Shown: positions 55,611-64,000 of the stretch, in pieces | Numbering within the stretch: the first letter of the stretch is position 1 | Layout of the letters: each line of letters starts with the position of its first letter | Assembly: GCF_937616625.2 (NCBI RefSeq) | Contig: NC_065574.1 | Location: forward strand, 24,926,501 to 24,990,500 | Length of the DNA: 64,000 nt | Direction of reading: 5' to 3' | Origin: Mercurialis annua | Lineage: Eukaryota > Streptophyta > Magnoliopsida > Malpighiales > Euphorbiaceae | Made by a program: the position numbers and the translations under genes | Notes under the pieces: generated by a model | Seen by the model: only the letters and a program-made list of their open reading frames with translations | Told to the model about the DNA's origin: nothing | Database searches by the model: none

Positions 55611-58471
55611 AAATGTTACAAAACAAATCCAAATGTTTCAACTTTTTAACGATTTAAGCCAAACGTTTAAAAAGTTATGAAACAAATCCAAACGTTTAAA
55701 ACGTACTAATGTAAATCCAAATGTTTCTCTGTTTTAGTGATTTAAGTCAAACGTTTACAAAAGTTACGAAACAAATCCAAACGTTTCTCCTTTTCTAGCG
55801 ATTTAAGCCAAACATTTAAAATGTTACGAAACCAATCTAAACATTTCCCCTTTTTACCGATTTAAGCCAAACGTTTACAAACGTTATGAAAAAAATTCAA
55901 ACGTTTAACCTTTTTCGCGATTTAAGTCAAACGTTCAAAAAGTTACGAAATGCAAACGTTTAAAACGTTACGAAACAAATCCAAATGTTTCACCTTTTTA
56001 GAGATTTAAGCCAAACATTTAAAACGTTACAAAACCAATCTAAACATTTTCCCGTTTTAGAGATTTAAGCCAAACGTTTACAAACGATACGAAACAAATC
56101 CAAACGTTTCACCTTTTTAGCGATTTAAGCCAAACATTTAAAACATTACCAAACCAATCTAAACATTTTCCCTTTTTAGCGATTTAAGCCAAATGTTTAC
56201 AAACGTTACGAAACAAATTAAGCCAAACGTTTACAAACGATACGAAACAAATCCAAACGTTTCAGCTTTTTAGCAATTTAAATAAAACGTTTAAAACGTT
56301 ACGAGACAAATCCAAACATTTCACCTTTTTAGCGATTCAAGCCAAACTTTTCCAAACGTTATGAAACAAATTCAAACGTTTCACCTTTTTAGTGATTTAA
56401 GCCAAACGTTTAAAACGATACGAAACAAATCCAAACGTTAAAAACATTACGAAACAAATCCAAACATTTCGACTTTTTAGAGATTTAAGCCAAACGTTTA
56501 CAAACGTTACGAAACCAATCCAAACGTTTCCCCTTTTTAGCGGTTTAAGCCAAAAGTTTATAAACGTTACTAAACATATCCAAACATTTCACCTCTTTAG
56601 CGATTTAAGCCAAACGTTTAATATGTTATGAAACCAATCCAAAGGTTTCACCTTTTTAGGAATTTAAGGCAAACATTTACAAATGTTATGAAATAAATCC
56701 AAACGTTTAAAACGCTACGAAACAAATCCAAACGTTTAAAACGTTACGAAACCAATCCAAACGTTTTGCCATTTTAGCGATTTAAGCAAAACGTTTACAA
56801 GGGTTACGAAACAAATTTAAACATATAAAAACGTTACGAAACCAATTCAAACGTTTTGCCGTTTGTGCGATTTAAGCCAAATGTTTACAAATAATATGAA
56901 ACAAATCCAAACGTTTTACCTTTTTAGCGATTTAAGCCAAACCTTTAAAACATTACAAAACAAATCCAAACGTTTAATACGTTACAAAACAAATCCAAAT
57001 GTTTCTCCGTTTTAGCAATTTAAGACAAACATTTACAAACGTTTCGAAAAAAATCTAAACGTTTCCCCTTTTTTAGCGATTTAAGCCAAACGTTTGCAAA
57101 CGTTACGAAACAAATCCAAACGTTTCACCTTTTTAGCGATTTAAGCCAAACGTTTAAAACGTTACGAAATGAATCCAAACGTTTCTTCCTTTTAGCGATT
57201 TAGACCAAATGTTTACAAACATTAAGAAACAAATCCTTTTTAGTGATTTAAGCCAAACGTTTAAAACGTTACAAAACCAATGCAAACGTTTCAACTTTTT
57301 AGCTATTTAAGCCAAACGTTTACAAACGTTACGAAATAAATCCCAACGTTTCATCTTTTAAGCGATTTAAGCCAAAAGTTTAAAACGTTATGAAACCAAT
57401 CCAAATGTTTCTCATTTTTAGCGATTTAAGCAAAACGTCTACAAACGTTACGAAACAAATCCGAACGTTTAACCTTTTTAGCAATTTCAGCCAAACCTTT
57501 AAGACTTTATGAAAAAAAATCCAAATGTTTAAAACATTACAAAACAAATACAAACGTTTACAAACGTTATAAAACAAATCCAAATGTTTCTCTGTTTTAG
57601 CGATTTATGGCAAATGTTTACAAACATTACGAAACAAATCCAAAATTTTCCCCTTTTTAGCGATTTAATCCAAACGTTTTCAAACGTTACGAAACAAATC
57701 CAAACTTTTTACCTTTTAGCGATTTAAACCAAACGTTTAAAACATTACGAAACAAATCCAAACGTTTAAAACGTTACAAAAGAAATCCAAAGGTTTCTCC
57801 GTTTTAGCGATTTAAGCCAAACGTGCACGTGTACAAACGTTACGAAACAAATCCAAACGTTTCACCTTTTTAGCGATTTAAGCCTAACATTTAAAACCTT
57901 ACGAAACCAATCCAAATGTTTCCCCTTTTTAGCGATTTAAGCCAAACATTTATAAACATTATGAAACAAATCCAAACGTTTCACCTTTTTAGCTATTTAA
58001 GCCAAACGTTTTAACCGTTACGAAACCTATCCAAACATTTCACCTCTTTAGCGATTGAAGTCAAACGTTTACAAACGTTACGAAACAAATTCAAGATTTC
58101 ATCTTTTTAGAAATTTAAGCCAAACGTTTAAAATGTTACGAAACAAATCCAAACGTTTAAAACATTACAAAACAAATCCAAATGTTTCTCTCTTTTAGCG
58201 ATTTAAGCCAAACGTTATGAAACAAATCCAAATGTTTCCCTTTTTAGCGATATTAAGCCAAATGTTTAAAACGTTACGAAACCAATCAAATCGTTTCCCC
58301 TTTTTAGCGATTTAAGCCAAACATTTGCAAACGTTGCGAAACAAATCCAAACGTTTCACTTTTTTAGTGATTTAAGCCAAACCTTTAAAATATTACAAAA
58401 CAAATCGAAACGTTTAAAACGTTACAAAACAAATCCAAATGTTTCTCCGTTTTAGCGATTTAAGACAAACG

Positions 58472-58651
58472 TTTACAAACGTTAGGAAACAAATCCTAAC
58501 GTTTCCCCTTTGAAGCAATTTAAGCCAAACTCTTACAAACGGTACGAAACAAATCCAAACGTTTACAAACGTTAGGAAACAAATCCTAACGTTTCCCCTT
58601 TGAAGCAATTTAAGCCAAACTCTTACAAACGGTACGAAACAAATCCAAACG
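58472..58651. repeat. 90-bp tandem duplication, second-copy counterpart
   Basis: This is the same pair of 90-bp units as at 51061-51240, displaced by 7411 bp (starts at 58472 and 58562). The 90-bp event is therefore older than the 7411-bp duplication. Confidence 0.93.
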
Positions 58652-61600
58652 TTTAAAATGCTACAAAACAAATCCAAACGTTTAAAACGCTACGCAACAA
58701 ATCCAAACGTTTAAAACTACGAAACAAATCCAAACGTTTAAATACATTACAAAATAAATCCAAATGTTTCTCCGTTTTAGCAATTTAAGACAAACGTTTA
58801 CAAACGTTACGAAACAAATCCAAACGTTTCCCCTTTTTAGCGATTTAAGCCAAACGTTTTCAAACGTTACGAAACAAATCCAAATGTTTCACCTTTTTAG
58901 CGATTTAAGCCAAACGTTTCAAACTTTACGAAACAAATGCAAACGTTTCTTCCTTTTAGCGATTTAGACCAAACGTTTACAAACATTAAGAAACAAATCC
59001 TTTTTAGCAATTTAAGCCAAACGTTTAAAACGTTATGAAACCAATGCAAACGTTTCAACTTTTTAGCGATTTAAGCCAAACGTTTACAAACGTTACGAAA
59101 TAAATCCAAACGTTTCACCTTTTTAGCGATTTAAGCCAAAAGTTTAAAACGTTATAAAACGAATCAAAATGTTTCTCATTTATAGCGATTTAAGCCAAAC
59201 GTCTACAAACGCTACGAAATAAATCCAAACTTTTCACCTTTTTAGCAATTTCAGCCAAACATTTAAAACTTTATGAAAAAAATCCAAATGTTTAAAACAT
59301 TACAAAAAAAATCCAAACGTATACAAACGTTATGAAATAAATCCAAATGTTTCTCTGTTTTAGCGATTTAAGGCAAACGTTTACAAACATTACGAAACAA
59401 ATCCAAAATTTTGCCCTTTTTAGTGATTTAAGCCAAACGTTTAAAACGTTACGAAACCAATCCAAATGTTTCACCTGTTTAGCGATTTAAGCCAAACGTC
59501 TACAAACGTTACAAAATAAATCCAAACGTATCACCTTTTTAATGATTAAAGCTAAACATTTAAAATGTTACGAAACCAATCCAAACCTTTTATCTTTTTA
59601 GAGATTTAAGCCAAACGTTTACAAACATTAAGAAACAAATCCAAACCTTTCACATTTTTAGCGATTTAAGCCAAACATTTAAAACATTACGAAATAAATC
59701 AGAACGTTTACAACATTACAAATCAAATCCAAACGTTTTTCCGTTTTAGCGATTTAAGCCAAACGTTTACTAACGTTATGAAACAAATCCAAATGTTTCT
59801 CTTTTTAGCGATTTAATCCAAACGTTAATGTTATGAAACCAATAAAAATGATTCCCCTTTTTAGTGATTTAAACCAAACATTTACAAACGTTACGAAACA
59901 AATCCAAACGTTTCACCTTTTTAGCAATAGAAGCCAAACGTTTAGAACGTTACGAAACAAATCCAAACGTTTAAAACGTCACAAAACAAATCCAAACGCT
60001 TCTCCATTTTAGCGATTTAAGCCAAACATTTACAAACATTACGAATCAAATCCAAACGTTTCACGTTTTTAGCGATATAAGCCAAACGTTTAAAACGCTA
60101 CGAAACCAATCCAAACGTTTCCCCTTTTTAGCGATATAAGCAAAACGTTTATAATCGTAACGAAACAAATCCACAAGTTTCACCTTTTTAGCTATTTAAG
60201 ACAAATGTTTAAAATGTTATGAAACCAGTCCAAATGTTTCACCTTTTTAGCGTTTTAAGCCAAACGTGTACAAACATTATGAAACAAATCAAAACGTTTC
60301 ACCTTTTTAGCAATTTAAGCCAAACATTGAAATCGTTACGAAACCAATCCAAACGTTTAAAACATTGTGAAACAAAACCAAACGTTTCACCTTTTTAGCG
60401 ATTTAAGCCAAATACTTACAAACATTACGAAACCAATCCAAACGTTTACCCTTTTTAGCGATTTAAGCCAAACGTTTATAAACGTTACGAAAAAATCCAA
60501 ACGTTACACCTTTTTAGCGATTTAAGCCAAATATTTAAAACATTATAAAACCAATCCAAACGTTTCACCTTTTTAGCGATTTATGCCAAACGTTTACAAA
60601 TGTTATGAAACCAATCCAAACGTTCCAAACGTTACGAAACAAATCCAAACGTTTCACCTTTTAAGCAATTTAAGCCAAACGTTTAAAACGTTACGAAACA
60701 AATCCAAACGTTTAAAATATTACAAAACAAATCCAAATGTTATTCCGTTTTAGCGATTTAAGCCAAACGTTTAAAACGTTATGAAACCAGTTTGAACGTT
60801 TCACCTTTTTAGCGATTTAGGCCAAACGTTTAAAAATGTTCCGAAACAAATACAAACGTTTCCCATTTTTAGCGATATAGGCCAAACGTTTATAACGTTA
60901 TGAAACACATCCAAGCGTTTAAAACATTACAAAACAAATCCAAACGTTTCTCCTTTTTGGCGATTTAAGCCCAACGTTTACAAACGTTACGAAACAAATC
61001 CAAACGTTTCTCCTTTTTAGGGATTTAAGCCAAACATTTAAAACATTACGAAACAATCCAAACGTTTTACTTTTTTAGCGATTTAAGCCAACCGTTTACA
61101 AACGTTACGAAACAAATCCAAATGTTTCACCTCTTTAACGATTTAAGCCAAACATTTAAAACGGTACGAAATAAATCCAAACATTTTTAACGTTACAAAA
61201 CAAATCGAAACGTTTCTCCGTTTTAGCGATTTAAGCCAAACGTTTACAATCGTTACGAAACAAATCCAAAACGTTTCCCCTTTTTAGCGACTTAAGCCAA
61301 ATGTTTAAAACGTTACGAAATCAATCAAAATGTTTCACCTTTTTAGTGATTTAGGCTAAATGATTAAAACGTTATGATACAAATCCAAACGTATAAAACG
61401 TTGCAAAACAAATCAAACGTTTCTCCGTTTTAGCGATTTAAGCCAAACGTTTACATACGTTACAAAACAAATTCAAACGTTTCACCTTTTTAGCGATTTA
61501 AGCCAAACATTTAAAACGTTATGAAACCAATCTAAACATTTTCCCTTTTAAGCGATTTAAGCCAAACATTTACAAACGATACGAAACAAATCCAAACGTT

Positions 61601-62487
61601 TTAGCTTTTTAGCAATTTAAATCAAACGTTTACAACGTTATGAAATAAATCCAAACGTTTCACCTTTTTAGCGATTTAAGCCAAACGTTTACAAACGTTA
61701 TGAAACAAATTCAGACGTTTCACCTTTTTAGTGATTTAAGCCAAACGTTTAAAATGTTACAAAACAAATCAAAACGTTTCTCCGTTTTAGCGGTTTAAGC
61801 CAAACGTCTAAAACGTTACGAAACCAATCTAAACGTTTGAAACGTTACGAAACAAATCCAAACGTTTAAACCTTTACGAGACAAATCCAAACGTTTCACC
61901 TTTTTAGCGATTTAAGCCAAACATTTACAAACGTTACCAATCCAATCCAAATGTTTTCCCTTTTTAGCGATTTAAGCCAAACGTTTACAAACGTTACGAA
62001 TTAAATCCAAACTTTTCACTTTTTTAGGAATTTAAATCAAACGTTTAAGACGTTAAACAAATTCAAACGTTTCACCTTATTAGCGATTTAAAACAAACGT
62101 TAGCAAACGTTAAGAAACAAATCCAAGCGTTTCATCTTTTTAGCGATTTAAGCAAAACATTTAAAACGTTACGAAACCAATCCAAACGTTTAAAATGTTA
62201 AGAAACAAATCCAAATGTTTCACCTTTTTAGCGATTTAAGAACGTTCAAAATGCTATGAAACAATTCCAAACGTTTAAAACATTACCAAAAAAATCAAAA
62301 CATTTCTCAGTTTTAGCGGTTTAAGACAAAAGTTTAAAACGTTATGAAACCAATCTAAACTTTTCCCCTTTTTAGAGATTTAGGCCAAACGTTTAAGAAC
62401 GTTCTGAAACAAATCCAAACATTTCCCCTTTTTAGCAATTTAAACCAAACGTTTAAAACGTTACAAAACAAATCCAACCATTTAAAA

Positions 62488-63021
62488 TTGAGACGGAGAA
62501 TACTAACCTAGACTCACTATTCATGCAAATTGTGTGTAATGTGACATAACCAGGCTTAGATAATCGTAACGACGCGTTAAAGAGACTTGAGAGTGGGCAT
62601 ACTTTTCTAGACTCATTTTTCAGGCACACTTTTCATAATATAACCTTAAAATGCTTTGTTAATCAGAACGACTCGTTAAAAGGACTTAAATAGGGCATAT
62701 TAATTTAGCCTCACTTTTCGTTTACCCTTTAGGTAATATAGCCTGATCATTTGTAGGTAATCAAAATGACGCGTAAAAGAGAATTTAGACGGGGACTATT
62801 AATCTATCCTCATTTTTCACACATACTTTGCGTAACATAACCTAACCATGTTTCGGTAATCCGAACGACGCATTAAAAAGACATGAGACGGGATATACCA
62901 ATCGAGCGTCTCTTTTAACCCATACTTTGCGTAATATAACCTAACCATGGTTAGTAATAGGAACGACGCGATAAAAAGACTTGAGACAGGGCATACTAAT
63001 CTAGCCTTGCGTTTTGAGCAC
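62488..63021. repeat. Satellite B array (98/99-bp monomer), copy 2
   Basis: This array is identical in layout to 55077-55610 at an offset of 7411 bp, with a few substitutions (for example CTATTC to CTTTTC, CCTGACC to CCTGATC, TGCGCAC to TGAGCAC). It was copied together with the surrounding satellite A rather than inserted independently. Confidence 0.95.
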
Positions 63022-64000
63022 AAATGTTACAAAACAAATCCAAATGTTTCAACTTTTTAACGATTTAAGCCAAACGTTTAAAAAGTTATGAAACAAATCC
63101 AAACGTTTAAAACGTACTAATGTAAATCCAAATGTTTCTCTGTTTTAGTGATTTAAGTCAAACGTTTACAAAAGTTACGAAACAAATCCAAACGTTTCTC
63201 CTTTTCTAGCGATTTAAGCCAAACATTTAAAATGTTACGAAACCAATCTAAACATTTCCCCTTTTTACCGATTTAAGCCAAACGTTTACAAACGTTATGA
63301 AAAAAATTCAAACGTTTAACCTTTTTCGCGATTTAAGCCAAACGTTCAAAACGTTACGAAATGCAAACGTTTAAAACGTTACGAAACAAATCCAAATGTT
63401 TCACCTTTTTAGAGATTTAAGCCAAACATTTAAAACGTTACAAAACCAATCTAAACATTTTCCCGTTTTAGAGATTTAAGCCAAACGTTTACAAACGATA
63501 CGAAACAAATCCAAACGTTTCACCTTTTTAGCGATTTAAGCCAAACATTTAAAACATTACCAAACCAATCTAAACATTTTCCCTTTTTAGCGATTTAAGC
63601 CAAATGTTTACAAACGTTACGAAACAAATTAAGCCAAACGTTTACAAACGATACGAAACAAATCCAAACGTTTCAGCTTTTTAGCAATTTAAATAAAACG
63701 TTTAAAACGTTACGAGACAAATCCAAACATTTCACCTTTTTAGCGATTCAAGCCAAACTTTTCCAAACGTTATGAAACAAATTCAAACGTTTCACCTTTT
63801 TAGTGATTTAAGCCAAACGTTTAAAACGTTACGAAACAAATCCAAACGTTAAAAACATTACGAAACAAATCCAAACATTTCGAATTTTTAGAGATTTAAG
63901 CCAAACGTTTACAAACGTTACGAAACCAATCCAAACGTTTCCCCTTTTTAGCGGTTTAAGCCAAAAGTTTATAAACGTTACTAAACATATCCAAACATTT

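Larger units (their letters stand above)
50668..58078. repeat. 7411-bp tandem segmental duplication, copy 1
   Basis: Every landmark from about 50668 recurs exactly 7411 bp downstream (51003/58414, 51353/58764, 51881/59292, 55406/62817). The left limit is where the flanking sequences stop agreeing, just before the shared CGAAACAAATTCAAGATTTC at 50670 and 58081. The unit consists of satellite A plus one satellite B array. It includes an internal 90-bp duplication (51061-51240) and an odd palindromic patch at 57821-57830. Confidence 0.95.
58079..64000. repeat. 7411-bp tandem segmental duplication, copy 2 (cut by window end)
   Basis: 5922 bp of the second copy are visible, and the last bases still match 56570-56589, so it goes on past the window. 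By eye about two dozen single-base differences and no indels separate it from copy 1 (for example C/G in the TTATAAAAC(C/G)AATC monomer near 51760/59171, and several in satellite B). That is about 99.5% identity. Copies differing by scattered substitutions argue against a simple assembly duplication. Confidence 0.95.

Noticed and set aside
55406..55612. 68-codon minus-strand frame with duplicated VRLYYAKY-like peptide, recurring at 62817-63023
   Set aside because: It lies wholly inside satellite B, whose 98/99-bp unit gives a repeated peptide; no independent coding evidence.
1..64000. CRISPR-like array of short regularly spaced repeats
   Set aside because: The spacing is regular, but the intervening sequence is itself repeated, there are no unique spacers or cas genes, and the context is a plant nuclear satellite.
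1..64000. Telomeric or rDNA-linked sequence
   Set aside because: No TTTAGGG-type runs, and no rRNA or tRNA gene sequence recognised anywhere.

Overview
The window is almost wholly repetitive, AT-rich plant nuclear heterochromatin. About 55.6 kb is one satellite DNA family, here called satellite A, with a 59/60-bp monomer. It is interrupted by one truncated, inverted Ty3/gypsy LTR retrotransposon (4886-12201) and by two copies of a short array of an unrelated 98/99-bp satellite, satellite B (55077-55610 and 62488-63021). I see no functional cellular gene, tRNA, rRNA, CRISPR or bacterial-type feature. A plant origin follows from the retroelement: a Tekay/Del-like chromovirus polyprotein, a primer-binding site matching plant initiator tRNA-Met, and an LTR beginning TGTAATACCCC. 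I infer a flowering plant and cannot name the species.

Layout: 1-4885 satellite A. 4886-12201 retroelement on the minus strand, with a complete 5' LTR, PBS, leader, gag, protease, RT, RNase H and the first part of integrase; the rest of integrase, any chromodomain and the 3' LTR are missing. 12202-27300 diverged satellite A with about 2-kb and about 6-kb scale higher-order similarity. 27301 to about 44570: five tandem copies of a 3.0-3.9 kb higher-order unit. About 44571-50667: a roughly 2.17-kb higher-order period. 50668-58078 and 58079 to the window end: a 7411-bp tandem duplication, about 99.5% identical by eye, each copy carrying one satellite B array.

The monomer of satellite A is made of two half-units of about 30 bp that both start with the decamer CCAAACGTTT, so the self-complementary octamer AAACGTTT recurs about every 30 bp. 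The CpGs in this motif are often TG or CA instead, as expected of long-methylated DNA. Structure is visible at several nested scales (about 30 bp, 59/60 bp, 90 bp, about 2.2 kb, about 3-3.9 kb, 7.4 kb and a paralogy at about 42.6 kb distance). The layers look like the product of repeated unequal exchange and segmental duplication.

The retroelement is dead: two single-base frameshifts, two in-frame stops in integrase, and a 3' truncation whose junction carries a short duplicated filler. Its 5' LTR has a cluster of five short palindromes in U3 with heat-shock-element-like TTCnnGAA cores. Short open frames across the satellite are by-products of a 60-bp period (20 codons) and are not called as genes. 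The most notable points are the nested higher-order organisation, the co-duplicated second satellite, the likely empty-site paralog of the retroelement junction, and the U3 palindrome cluster. I found no convincing new biological system of genes.
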